Source: Owenia fusiformis
Taxonomy: Eukaryota; Annelida; Polychaeta; Sabellida; Oweniidae
NCBI GenBank assembly: GCA_903813345.2
Contig: CAIIXF020000010.1
Location: forward strand, 18,177,181 to 18,241,180
Length of the DNA stretch: 64,000 nt
Direction of reading: 5' to 3'
A model generated the notes under the pieces. The model made no database searches and had not been told where the DNA came from. It saw nothing but the letters and a program-made list of their open reading frames with translations. This document shows positions 1 through 42,000 of this stretch, piece after piece (the first letter of the stretch is position 1; each line of letters begins with the position of its first letter). Both the position numbers and the translations under genes were made by a program.

Positions 1-31
1 TACGTAAACGAGCCACCTAAGAAGTGGTTAA

Positions 32-435
32 GGACAGGGTGCATGTTGGGAAATTTTCTGCATTCCTCAATTGAGTCACATGTTATTTTTCAAACAAGAA
101 TAACTCCTTCCCCACATTGTCTACATCTTCCAAGTTTGCACAAAGAGTGCACTTATGTGCCTAGAAAAGCCTTGTGAGAAGGTTTGTTTTGTAAAATGTA
201 TAAAAAATGAGAAAATTCAGTGAAAAAAATTTCTGAAAATTTTCTGATTTTTTTTCTTGTTTTTTATACACTTTATCAAAACATCCCTCTCACAAGTCTT
301 TTCTAGGCACATAAGTGCACTCTTTGTACAAAACTGGAAGATATAGACAATGTGGGGAAGGAGTTATTCTTGTTAGAAAAATAACATGTGACTCAATTGA
401 GGAATGCAGAAAATTTCCCATCATGCACCCTGACC
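32..435. mobile_element. Palindromic TTAA-flanked MITE, copy A
   Basis: The two halves are near-perfect inverted repeats. It opens with GGACAGGGTGCATG and closes with CATGCACCCTGACC. TTAA stands on both sides (28-31 and 436-439), the target duplication typical of piggyBac-type elements. The whole unit would fold into one long hairpin with an A/T-rich centre near 200-270. Related copies are at 40048-40302 and 41558-41942. It has no coding capacity. Confidence 0.75.
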
Positions 436-714
436 TTAATGCACACGTCGTCACTGATGCCAGCCAGATCGTACAGTATGTAGTAATCGGAGTTGTAGTA
501 GAAAAATCTTAATTTTGTACATGCATGATTTAAATAAATAACTCAAAAATAAAAACATGATTATCTGCATGTCAATAATTTGATATAAAATGAAATTTAT
601 CATAATTAATGGCAATAATGAAAGTGACCATTCTCCTAGAAATTATATTTTTGTTGCACTGGGATATCCAGAAACTAACAAGGGGGGCCCAAATTTTGAT
701 ACTGTAATGACCTT

Positions 715-905
715 CGATAGCAAGTCGCTCAGGGGTAGAGCGTCTGACTCGTGAGCGGGAGGTCCTGGGCTCGATTCCCGTACGCGGCATTAAATTTAGC
801 ACATTCTCTTTCGAGTCTAGTATCTGGCTCGGTACACTACAGCTCCCCGATGAGCGTGCCCAAGGGTCGTTACAATACCACAAAAATTTGCACTCTTGCG
901 TGGAA
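715..905 (+). mobile_element. tRNA-derived SINE
   Basis: The head carries an A-box-like stretch (GCTCAGGGGTAGAGCG, about 728-743) and a B-box-like stretch (GGCTCGATTCCC, about 769-780) with the spacing of an RNA polymerase III promoter. It is followed by a non-tRNA body ending near 905. The head does not form a clean complete tRNA and lacks a good acceptor stem, so I call a SINE rather than a tRNA gene. The 3' boundary is approximate. Confidence 0.6.
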
Positions 906-1635
906 AAAAATTTTGGGCGCTTAAAACCCAAAATTGGGCCCATTTTTGAAAATTTGGCCTATAAAAGGGTTTAAAGTCCAAATCATGACCAAAAGGCCAT
1001 TTTTTGAGGCCCTACTAAATTTTTGATTTTGAGGCCAAAAGTTTTTGTGGCCCTAAAATCTTTTCCTGGGCCTGGGCCCCATGGCCTAGACTTTTTTGTT
1101 TACTTTTAAATGAGATTAAACATGTTTTTTTTGTTTTAATCTATTTAAAATTGATTTTCCTTCAAGCTAATACTAAAACATTCATTTATCTAAAACTCTT
1201 GAAATATTATCAAAAAAGGGAAGCATGGCACTGCTCATTTTGAAGTTCTCATGTTTATAACACAGATTTGTAAACCATTTTCTCGAAGGCCCATGTTTGT
1301 TCTGAATATAAATGGATATCCATAACGGAGACTTATTCTAACCAGTAATCAATGAATCTGACAAAATACGATAAGTATATTTTAAATGTGACAAATGACA
1401 ATTTGGGAATTTTAAAAGTGATTAAAGCGACCTCACTGCCCCCTCTTGGGGAGCCCTATCAATAAAGAAAGCATTGAGAAATATTTTTTTCTGGAAAGCA
1501 TTCTTTTTGATTTGTGATAAGTGAATTAGAAATGAATTGTAGGCAATCTAGTTGAGAAAAATTAGAAAAATTGAAAAAGTGGCCTGAATATGAATGTTTT
1601 TTTTCTTGAACTAACAGCATTTCCTTGATGGTAAT

Positions 1636-2016
1636 CGTAATACCGCTGACAGGTTAACTGAATGCCAAGGTCCTGGGTTCAATCCCAGCATCTGGCACCG
1701 GATCCAGCTAATTAAATAAAACTCCAGAGAAGTGATTGATAGAGTGCTACTAACTCAATGAAAGGCCAGTTGGCTTGAACTGTCTATGGTTCTAGCCAGG
1801 ATAAAGATAGCAGGTCCTGTCAGATTAATACGGGGACGTGTTTCTAGTTTCTACCTTCTAAAGTATCAGGTTACAAAGTCATGTTTTATGTTCAGATGGG
1901 GAAGATCGAAATAGAACTTAGATAGGGAAATTCAACCCCTAAAAATGGAATCTTAGCGTTCATAGGCAAATCGCTTAACAGCTATAGTAAATGATGATGA
2001 AGATGATGATTATGAT
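1636..2016 (+). mobile_element. Second, degraded tRNA-like SINE with ATG-rich tail
   Basis: A B-box-like motif (GGGTTCAATCCC, about 1675-1686) sits in a tRNA-like context. The body ends in a short simple repeat of ATG/GAT units at about 1989-2014, as SINE tails often do. The A box is poorly preserved. Limits are estimates. Confidence 0.4.
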
Positions 2017-2262
2017 ACTTTCCTAAACAAGCAAGGAAATACTGACATACCTTCATACTTTATTTTGTACCAGTAAATAACAGGTGAGGGTATAGTAATT
2101 AAAAAAGATGTTTTCTTGAACCATTATCTTACCTAAGGTAAGTATCCTATTAGAAGTATCCGTACTGTACATGAAGAAGAAATGCGATACTTTTCAAATA
2201 TGAACTTTTCATTGGGAAGTCTTAGTTTGTGCCTTAATAATTGAGTACCATGATACATTTAT

Positions 2263-2640
2263 AAGATAAGATAAGATAAGAAAAACACCGGCTTGTAGGC
2301 TTATGTAGCCTTTTGCCTGTATGGGTGTGTGTATTTCGTATACACATCAAGCCAATTTTTGGCATATATTCAGTTAAGGCTTATGCTCCCAGTCTAATTT
2401 CAGTGGGTGGCTGTACCAATGGTCATCCAACCTGTTCTTGAACTGGTCAACACTTTTTGCTTGGATAACATATTCAGGCAGTCTGTTCCAGGGTGATATG
2501 ACTCTGTTGGAAAAGAAATGCTGCCTCGTGTTAAGTCTACAGTGTTGTCATTTTAGGTACATTGTATGTCCTCTTGCTGGTTGTCTTGTTATATTGTTCA
2601 ATTGGGGAAAGATAGTCTTGGGGTTATGATGACATATTCA
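2263..2640 (-). mobile_element. LINE 3' fragment (CR1/L2/Jockey-like reverse transcriptase C-terminus)
   Basis: On the minus strand the frame reads RQHFFSNRVISPWNRLPEYV and, a few residues on, SVDQFKNRLDDHW. This is the familiar C-terminal signature of LINE reverse transcriptases (FFSxRVxxxWNxLP...SVxxFKxRLD). A stop lies just upstream in the same frame and only the C-terminal end is present. The 3' end runs into a (GATAA)n tract at 2263-2281, the kind of short tandem tail used by CR1/L2-type elements. It is a 5'-truncated, dead copy. Confidence 0.75.
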
Positions 2641-3182
2641 ACTTATAGTAATACACAGCTGGGGTATAAAGGTAATATCCAAATTAAAGGGGCAATAAGG
2701 ACTGTAGAGAAAATAGGAAAGTTTTTTCATTTTTTCTGAGCTATCAAGGCAACATTTGGTTTAACATCTTCTTTGACATACCTATTTTCTTAAAATGTAT
2801 GGATAAATTATCAATTTCAGCATTAAGAAGTGTAAATTCAGTTCAAAGCTTCAAAAAGGGGACTTCCACTTTTATATTTTTAAGATCCACCATGTTTCAA
2901 GAGGAATATTAGCTGAAATAATGTTTATCTAGGGGGTTTCTTTGTAGATAATAAAAATAGATGTTAGTCTTGATGAAATATCCAAACTTAAATATATTTT
3001 GACACTGGTCCATGATCGTTGAATGACCCCTCTGCACTAATTATTGCACCTTTAACTTGACAGAACTAAAATATAGTGAATTTTCTTGGAAGGACAATAA
3101 TCTCATGCTGGAAAAAATGCTTTCCAGCTAAGATGGTTCAATAGTGATAGTGTTTTGTTTTACTACCGTGAGATTTACCAAA

Positions 3183-32733
<29,551 letters not shown>

Positions 32734-32948
32734 ACCATTCCCCTCTTGAGAATAATCATGCTGGGATAATAATATATACAATATATATCAACACATAAAA
32801 TGGATTAATAGGTTTCATTAACTGAATGTGATTGTTTGTTTGACCAGTACATTGAGGATTTCATCAGTACCTCCATTGTTATCTTGATCCATCCCTATCT
32901 TTCTAATATTGATGCTTAAACACAACTGGTTTTCATATCATCTGTGTT

Positions 32949-32954
32949 AATAAA
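32949..32954 (+). terminator. Candidate SIK3 polyadenylation signal AATAAA
   Basis: First canonical signal after the stop codon, about 216 bases downstream, followed by a T/G-rich stretch (TCTTTTTCTCTGTAG). Confidence 0.55.
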
Positions 32955-33753
32955 TCTTTTTCTCTGTAGTTATTGCTGTTTCATAATTGTATGGCCACTT
33001 ACTTTCTACTCTAAGATATTATTGACACCTGTGAACTCTAGAATTAAATGCAGTGAATTTCAAAAGGTTTATTTTTGAATAGAACTATATTTTGGTTGTC
33101 CCTTACTAATCCAAAGATGAATATGAGGGAAGGAAGGAAGACTACGTTCAATGTAAAGATATTCCTCGGTCCATTCCATTTTAACCTCTTTAACTTACCT
33201 CTAACATTCTATATAGAAACCTACAGAGGTACGAGCATGTAATAACACTATTATTATATAAGTAAAGGAAAAACAGGCAGGCATATAAATGTTTAAAGTG
33301 ACGACCAATGTGATATTTGTGATAATTGTCCCCCTCCCTGTTGGCAGTTAATGAAACTCACATATCATGTGCTCATGCAAGTACTCTTGAAATGTATTGT
33401 ATAAGTGCAGTTCTAGATGTTAGAGTATACACTATATAGAATATGTATTGTGGTTTTAGAGACACTTTCATGTATGTTCAAATTCCCATGGGCTTTGTTA
33501 AAGTTAGGTCAGGAAGAAAAAGTTGTGGTTCTGGTTGCATGGTAGTAATTGTAAAGGAAAAATATATGACCCATTCTGGGGTCCTGCTATATTGGTGCTG
33601 CTGTAGTTCTGTATGATTGTCAAGAAAGTGCATTTTCTAAAGATGCAAGATAAACAGCGTTTTCCATTTCCTTTTCTACCAAGTAGAATTTTCGATATTT
33701 TGGAGAGGGTTCATTTCCATAAAAATATAGGCGAGTGGGTCTCAAATCTTAAA

Positions 33754-34578
33754 GCCCAATGACCAGTCTCCGAGCCTTTCGTCCAGTGCCATCCGTACCT
33801 CCTGTGCCTTACCTCATGCAGTTCTTTAAATTCCCGCGAAATTTACCCTGCTAAATATTTTGACCTGCTTCAAAAAATATATTTCTTTGTGTTTGCTACT
33901 GATTTTATTCGTTATATTTAATAAAATGTTTATTTCTAATGTAGTAAGAATTCATTTATAAGAAAAATATTAAGTAATTCGTAACAAACTGTTAAAAATG
34001 AATACTTAGGAATTTGCAAGGGCAGAAATTGTTTATTAACACCGTTGCTATGCAGTTCGTTTTGAAGTGACGTCATCCCCATATTCGTAATTTTAACCGT
34101 CTAATAAACGAATACCACATGTCGATGTGATGTTTTAATTGATAAAATTGAATTTCTTACATGTTTCTCTATCTTGTTACTAGATAACAAGTTATGATAT
34201 TGATGAACTCGCCAGAAATTAACATAATATTATTTGAAGCGTTTTTAGAAAATTTTGACACCTCCATCTTGAAATCGTGTAGTAATGTGTGATTATCGAT
34301 CTTGCCATTTTACAATTTGTTGCTCCGCGGAGATTTTTACCTAAAGACACATCAAATGCATCATTGATTACCAATTTCGATGGTAAAATCATTTGAAAAC
34401 GTCATGATTTATGGAATATCAAAGTTTTGGCGTCGTTGATTTCGTAATAAAGAAAGTACTAATTTCTGAAGCTTTCTAAGATCGTGCCCCGGGAATTTTA
34501 GAACTATTTAAACAACGTCAGAGAGGTAGTGAAGGTACGCAACGAACGAAATGAATTTTGAGAATGCCCAATGACCAG
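33754..34578. repeat. Segment bounded by 13-bp direct repeats
   Basis: GCCCAATGACCAG occurs at 33754-33766 and 34566-34578, bracketing about 800 bases. The interior includes a TGACGTCA (34068) next to GTTGCTATG. This could be an insertion with a long target duplication, but no terminal repeats or poly-A are visible. Confidence 0.35.
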
Positions 34579-36604
34579 AAACATGAATTTCTTTTCCTGG
34601 CCCAAGTAAAGAGAAAAAAACACCAAATTTATTTTGCCAAGAATTAGCATTGCCAATGAATGAAATGTACTACATGTCTTTATTTAGTCTTCTTCTGAAT
34701 CTCTTAGTGCCCATTTTACTCATTTGGAGAAAAACAATGTGTTATGTAAATGTTGTAGTAAAAGATGGAAATGCTGTAATAGCCAATCCTGATAAATTGT
34801 TACTGGTTAGGTCACAAGATATGAAATATCCTCTCACCCGGTGATAGAATTTAAAATACTTGAACAGATCGGAAAAATGGTTTAGAATTTTTAGAAGATA
34901 TTGTTTCCCATTTGTCTGTGATCCCATATATCTTCTGGAAATATGAAACAATGAGTTTGTAACAATTTATTATGACCATTATTAATGAGTTAATGTCTTT
35001 ATTGTGTGTACTGAAAAGTACAAATTGAGTTCCTTTAATTAACATGGGGAAATCTGCTGAACACATCCTTCTAACAAAGAGCTTGAGTCTTTGGAATAAT
35101 TAACCCACTCTCATCTGTATTTAATGAACTATAACTGTTTCACACTCTTCCATTGGCTAAGGACATTCTTTTGTTAAATTGTTAGATATAACTTACTGTG
35201 TTAACTGTTAGTGCTATGTACTGTACACTAATTGGCTTATGGATGGTTATTGTCACTCAGTGTTAAAGTGTTCGTAAAAGTGTTCTTTATTCAAAATCAT
35301 GTAAAGTAAAATGAAACATAAAATATATATTTATTAAGGCAACAACACACTTTCTATTGAATTTATTTGGCGTCCATAAAGTCTCTACAATAACAACACA
35401 GTCTTTGTAAAGTGTAGAGAGACCTAATGGACACCCTGTATATCTAACATGAAACACCATATAGGATATAGGATTGCTTTTCTCATTATGATGTTACAAT
35501 AGAGATTTATTTTTGTGCAGCAGTAGATCACAGTCGGACACATTCAACAGCAGTCTTATGCATTCCTATTTAGTTTATAAAAACATTTACATTGACATGA
35601 TTGAAGGAAGTAGGAGGGATAGAGATAGGTTGAAAGTCTAAAAAATTATGACAATTTTACTCACGCCTTTCCATGTCCAACATTCTAGTAAAGGATTAAA
35701 TCCTTCAATTTTAAGGTTACTGTGTCTGTCAAAAAGTGAGTCAATTTTTTAAATTCTCATGAAATGGGACATTTCTGCATCTTATATCTTCAATGACTGT
35801 ACCTTAATTGTTCAGACAACTCCATTCTTTTTACATAAAATAAAATAAGAATGTAAGGGGGAGTTTGACATGCTTCTTGAAAAGATTGCTTTCAATAGTT
35901 TACACTTGGTTTCTTCTACTTCCTTAAAAGGAAACCATACCATAGAAATGATTTATTATTTTCATGAATTTTTCTACTTAAATGAACGAAGCTATTCTCT
36001 GATTCTACAATCAAAACATATATGTTTGCACATCACATTTATCCACATTTCACACTAAGTAGAATTTTTAAACCATGTTCATGAGAAAATGAACTCAAAT
36101 TAAAAATCATCCAATGCTTTCAATGTTGTTATTCCATTAACAATTAAGATGAGCATTTCATACTTTATTGACTAGAAAGATAAGTTGATGATGTAAAAAA
36201 TGTAAGTTTGCTGAACAACTCTCATTTCTCAATTTTAAATAAACGCATATTTAATTATATATATTAGAGAAAATGATCAACAAAGATCTGTTCTAAAAAG
36301 CAATATTTTTGATAGTCAGAAAATGTGTTTCTAATCATTTTAAAGTCTTTCTGGCATTTAAAATGCTTCAGTGTTGAAGTTGGATACCTTTGAAATTCTG
36401 TCTCCAAAAGCTATCTTGGCAAATTATGTAATCATGGAGAAACTGAAAATCAGTACAGTACATCTTAAAACATAATAAGCCAATACTGTCAGACCCTCCT
36501 GCCATATTCATTAAATCTATTGAAACATCGAGTTAATCATTTTTTTTCTGTGAAAAACATAAAATGATTTTTTAATTGGTCCCTATACTTTCACTGGAAG
36601 ATTC

Positions 36605-36705
36605 CAGTTTTTTGGTGTGGTCTCCAACTTTTTTGTGACAGCGGTTGGTGTTTGGCATCTGTATCATATGGCGACATTTTGCATGTTAATGCCTTGTCTG
36701 TGAAT
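36605..36705 (+). mobile_element. GTCACCACC-family remnant
   Basis: Carries GGTCTCCAACTTTTTTGTGA, GGTTGGTGTTTGGC and the family 3' end GACATTTTGCATGTTAATGC with CTTGT. The repeat array is missing. Confidence 0.55.
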
Positions 36706-36854
36706 TGAATATCCATATGAATTGGGCAATGGATCGATTGCCAATTTTGCAAAATGTGGTTTTCATGTTTTCAAACTTATGTAGTATTGGAGTGTCTTGT
36801 AAACAAGCCAAATAAGTTTATAACAATTATTTCTTAATGAATGTTATTTAAGTA

Positions 36855-36993
36855 CAGTAAAACCTGTTCTAAGTGGAACACATATAGTACCTCTAAAATT
36901 GTTCCACTTGGGAGGTGTTCCACTTATATGAGGTCCATTTAACATTAAAACAGTTAGTTTGGACTGGAGTGTTCGACTATACAGGTTTCACTT
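36855..36993. mobile_element. Pogo-type MITE
   Basis: CAGTAAAACCTGTTCTAAG at the left after TA and ACTATACAGGTTTCACTT at the right, with GTTCCACTT blocks between. Confidence 0.6.
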
Positions 36994-37328
36994 CAGGTTA
37001 TGCCAATCTTTGTTCAGTGCTTATAAGTAATTTGATTGTACGTAGAATCTGGCTGAGGACTTTTCTTTTCGAAAGATTTATTGTTACATATAAATATTAT
37101 TGGTAAATGTATATATTGCCAATTTTTATTTGTATATATGATATTATAAATAATATATGCCTGTATAAAGTGAGACATCAGTGGAATAATGTAGTACATT
37201 GTGTACAGCGTATGAGACATTGGATTGGACTTAATAAAAGTTAACAATCTAGAAATAATTTTGTTGGGTATTTGTTTTTGCCATCACTCCAAAACATGAG
37301 GACATACATCAGTTCAGGCTTCACTTTT

Positions 37329-37375
37329 TATGTCACTACCACATGTGATGACATATTGTTATGGTCCCCAACATC
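37329..37375 (+). mobile_element. GTCACCACC-family 5' fragment
   Basis: TATGTCACTACCAC, GTGATGACATATTGTTATGG and TCCCCAAC only; the rest is absent. Confidence 0.45.
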
Positions 37376-37422
37376 AAAGTAAAATAACGTGCCACAGAAC
37401 AAGTATATAAAGTGCCATATTA

Positions 37423-37428
37423 TTTATT
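37423..37428 (-). terminator. KNOP1 polyadenylation signal
   Basis: AATAAA on the minus strand, about 110 bases after the KNOP1 stop codon. Confidence 0.6.
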
Positions 37429-37538
37429 TCATTTTCTTAGAACATTAAGCAGTTAAGTACATATACACAGTAAACTATGACAGCCTAATTATAACAATCA
37501 AAACAATATTGTATTTTTGCTTAATTTGGTGCCCTGTG

Positions 37539-39094
37539 TCAATCATCAAATTTCATTGACTTAGATTTTGATTTATCAATATACAATTTTTTGCCTTTGG
37601 CTGGGTCTTCAACAAAACCTAATCCTATACCCTTTTCTTTATTAAATCGAAAATCTCGAGCTTTTTCAAATTGTTCCTCAAGCTTTTTGTTCAATTCATC
37701 TGCTTTGGTTTTATCCAAAGCATTGAAATGTTTTCCTAATTTATTGCCTGAAGTAGTTGCGCTTGTATTTTTGTTTTTCATTCCTCCCATTAGTCGAAAG
37801 AATTTATTTTGCGTTGTAGAATCCCCAAATGAAGCTGTGGACCACTGTCCAACATTAACAGGTTCAGGATTAGATTTTGTTTTGTCTTTTATTTCATTTT
37901 CTTTACTTGGAGGGTTATTCATATTGGTGCTTTCATTAATTCTGCTTGGGGTATCACATATTTTATTCTTTTTTGTAGGATCAGAATTAGGTTCACCAGC
38001 ATTGTTTTTCTTATTTTTTTTAGACTTCTTGGATGGCTTGCTTATTTTATTTTCTCCATTTTCAACTTCAGGTATTTCATCATCATTCTTTGTAGTAACA
38101 GTTGACTGCTCCTCGACATGTTTATTCTCTTTCTGTTTCTTTTTTGGCTTATCATCTGGTGAAGAATCATTCTTATTTACATGTTTAGATTTTTTTGGCT
38201 TATCATTTTCATTATCATCTTCCATCTTTCGCTTATTTTTCTTTTTTGAATTTTTAGCCCCAGAAGTGTTGGCAGTTATAATTTCATCAATGCTATCTTT
38301 TACTGAATTGTCATTGTTCTTTGATTTCTTAGTTTTTTTCTTTTTCTTGGTTTCATTTGCTCCATTATTAGATGGTTCTTCTGTGTGTTCAGAAATTCCA
38401 TCTTGAACAGCTGTACTTTCAACTTCACTAGTGCCTGACTTCTTTCTTTTCTTTGTTTTCTTATTCTTAACTGAAGCATTAGACTCAGATTCAAGTACTT
38501 CATTTGTAGATAATTTTTCTCCATCAGTTTCTAGTTTTCTCTTCTTGTTTTTCTTTTTCTTTTTTGATGCTGCTACTGCACCTTCGGGTGAATTATCAAC
38601 ATATACATTCAATTCATTTACATTTATATTTACTTCTGTTCTCATTTCAGCTTTCTTTTGCTTTTTCTTTGTTTTCTTAACAGTTTCAGTGTCACCAATT
38701 TCTCCATTTGTGTCATCAACTGAGGTTTCTATGGGAGACTTTGTCAAACTCTTCTTGGACTTATTATTTTCTAGCTTCACTGTCACAACATCACAAGTTA
38801 CTCCCTTTGTGCCATCAACCGAGATTTCTGTGGGAGACACGAACACATTCTTCTTGGACTTTTTATTTTTTGGCTCAACAGATTCAGGGTGAGACTCTGA
38901 TACATTCTTCTTCGACTTTTTATTTTTATTTTTTGGCTTAACAGCTTCAGTGTCACCAATTACACCATTTGTGTCACCAACTGAGGTTTCTGTGGCTGTC
39001 TCTGACAGATTCTTCTTGGACTTTTTCTTCTTTTTTGTTTTCTTTGTACTGGTTTCCATGGTAGCCTCTTTTGTCTCCACAGCAGCTGTAGCAC
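37539..39094 (-). CDS. KNOP1: KNOP1 terminal exon
   Basis: Acceptor TTTCAG lies just before GTGCTACAGC. The frame stays open upstream to an ATG at 39152, so an intronless start there is the alternative; but the in-frame acceptor and phase-matched upstream exon favour splicing. Encodes ATAAVETKEATMETS, the K-rich repeats and the conserved tail, ending in FDD and stop. Confidence 0.88.
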
Positions 39095-42000
39095 CTGAAA
39101 CATGATCATTATTATAAGAATTATCACTGTCATCATTTTTTCGATTTGTCACCCTCTTTCATTCTTTAATTTGGCAGATCTGAAGAATGAGCCAAATAAA
39201 ATCTCCATGAAAATCTTAAATTGAAAACTTTATTTTGTCATTGGCATTCCAAAAGAAAAACAGTTTTATTTGACATCCAGTTGGAGGGCTGAATAACCTT
39301 TGGGTGCCTACTTGAATCATTGTTATCTATATATTTTGTTATAATGAATACAGGAAAACCACTCATGCAGGATGTGATATCAAGTTATAGAGTTGATACT
39401 TTTGGCTACTCAAGTGAGATATTTTAAGATAAAACTGTGTCTTTTACTTGTCATAACTTACACGTTCTCTGCAATTTGATGATGGATCAGCAGATGGTGT
39501 ATGACAAAACAATGATAACCTTTAAATGCAGTATATACTTAACAGGTAAGGTACCTTTTGTTTTTTCATCCTTAGACCTTTTTTGCTTTCTCAGATTGTT
39601 AATTTCATCAGCAACTCCGTAAATACCACCCAATCTCCGGCAGCTTTGTCTGTGTACCATCTCAACTGACTTCAATCTAAAATTATTTATAACCTATTTA
39701 ATAATGACATATCAAAAACTGGTCAAAACATCCTGTCCAGTTTAGTTTGTTTTGTACATGGAAAATCTAGGTGCAAGATCATGTTCCATTTCACTCTATG
39801 TACATGTACAATGTATACAGATTGCATATTAGACTTGCGATAAAATTGAGAATGGACAAATACTTTCTATTCAGGAGGTGAGGTAATAAAACACTGGACG
39901 AATATTTCTATTCAGTTCATAAAAATACATTTTTCAAATTCCATGACTAATTTATTATGTGGCAAGCAGTGGATGGTATGTACAGTGGTAACGAAATATA
40001 ATTGATTAGTCATATATTCACATATTTTCTTGAATTTTAACATTTAAGTCCAGGGTGCACTTTGGAAATTTGGGGCAATTTTGAAAAGTCGACCACTGAA
40101 TATTCTAGTTATTCAAACATTCTGAAGAATTATCAACTCTAAATTATCAGTCTGGGTCAGAGACATGTTTTTTATATCTCTGTCTGGGTATACTAATGCA
40201 TCTTTTGTGCAAGAATGAAAGATGTAGATGATGTGCGGAATGAGTAATGTTTATCTGAAAATAGCACATGGTCGTGAAATTTCACCAAAGTGCACCCTGA
40301 CCTTAATGTCCCAAACTCCCCCCCAAATTGCAGAAAAGTATACACCGTAAATCATATTTACCAAAATGAGTGTCTCTAAGGCTTCATACCAGCATATGCA
40401 TAATGCATTTGTCACGAGTTTGAGCTGAAATTTCTCTAAAATGTTTTTCACCATTCTGAGCACTTTTCCCATGATTTTTGCCCAAAACTGTCAAAAAGTT
40501 CCCCCCCCTCTTGACAAAAGCTCCCCCTTGGTAAATCCATGGGCTTTTGAAAGCCCATGTTAAAAAAGCTCTCCCCAGGTAAATCGTGGCTACAGGCCTG
40601 CTTGAGTCAATTCAGAATACTTCCGTAAGAATCGGAATAGCCCATAACACTTAGAGTTCACAAGGAGAATTGGATCCCAGGGCTCCAACTCAATATTTTA
40701 ACCTCCAAGCTATTTGTTTGGTGCTAATTTCGACAGCAAAGAATGAGAATAGATAAGAGACGAAAATTCGAATTTCAAAACTGAGTTGAAAAATGATGGC
40801 TGTTGAATACTGTAAAAACGACATGACTCCATGTATGGCACAATATCAAGTTGGAACGCTAGGACTAAGCAGCCAATTTTTGGGATTTGGAGCTTCACGT
40901 GTTTTAATTCAGTGGGCGATAATAGATAAGAAATATATTTGTTTCTGCTTATTTATCACGATGACTTCATTTCTATAAGTTATATGTATCCTTGTCGTGT
41001 CACTTAAACTCCATATATGGGAATTACATTCAATGTATGTATATGTACCTACCAATCGATCTATTTTCAAGGAAATACTGGACACTTTGAAATTTTTCAG
41101 ACTTCCGAAACTCAGAGATGTGCACTACGTCATCAATCTCTGTGTTGCGGTAAAAGAAATTCAAACGACGAGTTGCTGTGGGAAGGTCAGAAATTCAATG
41201 CTTTACACCAATTTACACTTGTTATTTATGCTTTTTCGATTAAATTTTATTTTCTGAGGACTAGATGAATTGATATAAATCTGTATCATGGATTTAGTGC
41301 ACACACCATTGCCGTGAACCAAAATAAAAATTTGCCTCTTCCCACGAATTTGCAAACTTGACAGTTTTGGTTCCATGAATTGGCCCATAGGAAGTTGTGT
41401 CAAGACTCAAGAGCTTATCAAAGCACAACAAGGAATATAATTCTGAAAATAGTTTGTAAGTATATCTACCTTGTAAGTTTTTACTGACTGAACAGAACAC
41501 ACCCGCCAGAGATATTGCCTAAGACCTAAAGACTGCATCAGTGTCAAAACATGTAACGGTCAGGGTGCATTTTCGGAATTTTGCTGCAACCCTCAATAGG
41601 GTCACAGGTTATTTTTCAAATTTGAATCACTCCTTCCCCACAATGTCTGCATCTCTCACTTTTGCACAGCGAGTGTACTAATGTAGAGAAAAATGTTTGG
41701 ATAAAATGTATAAAAAACAAGAAAATTCAGTGAAAAAATTCAGAAAATTTTCACTGAATTTTCTCGGTTTTTATACATTTTACAAAACAAATACTCTTAC
41801 CAGTCTTTTCTAGGCACATAAGTGCACTCTTTGTGGAAAACTGGAAGATGTAGACAATGTGGTGAAGGAGTGATTCCTGTTTGAAAAAAACCATTTGACT
41901 CAATTGAGGAATGCTGCAAAATTCCGAACATGCACCCTGGCCTAAAAGCCCATGGTAATATGGAGACGATAGTACTTTTGTTGGACAACAACCTTACAAC

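Larger units (their letters stand above)
441..3182. other. Upstream flank of SIK3, no coding gene
   Basis: Apart from the SINE-like and LINE pieces listed separately, I see no exon-like reading frame here. The sequence is A/T-rich. A 123-residue minus-strand open frame at 572-943 is only the translation of the SINE and its flank. Confidence 0.6.
32734..37422. other. SIK3 3' UTR and convergent gap to KNOP1
   Basis: No coding frame is supported. A possible element bounded by 13-bp direct repeats lies at 33754-34578. Small transposon fragments lie at 36605-36705, 36855-36993 and 37329-37375. Other AATAAA sites (for example 37231-37236) could serve longer SIK3 transcripts. Confidence 0.6.

Noticed and set aside
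715-790. Possible genuine tRNA gene
   Set aside because: A and B boxes are present but the acceptor stem does not pair well and a SINE body follows.
37591-38892. Long plus-strand open frames (271 and 153 residues) rich in Phe, Leu and Ser
   Set aside because: They are the complement of the Lys-rich KNOP1 exon (AAA/AAG becomes TTT/CTT); the minus-strand frame has the recognisable conserved tail.
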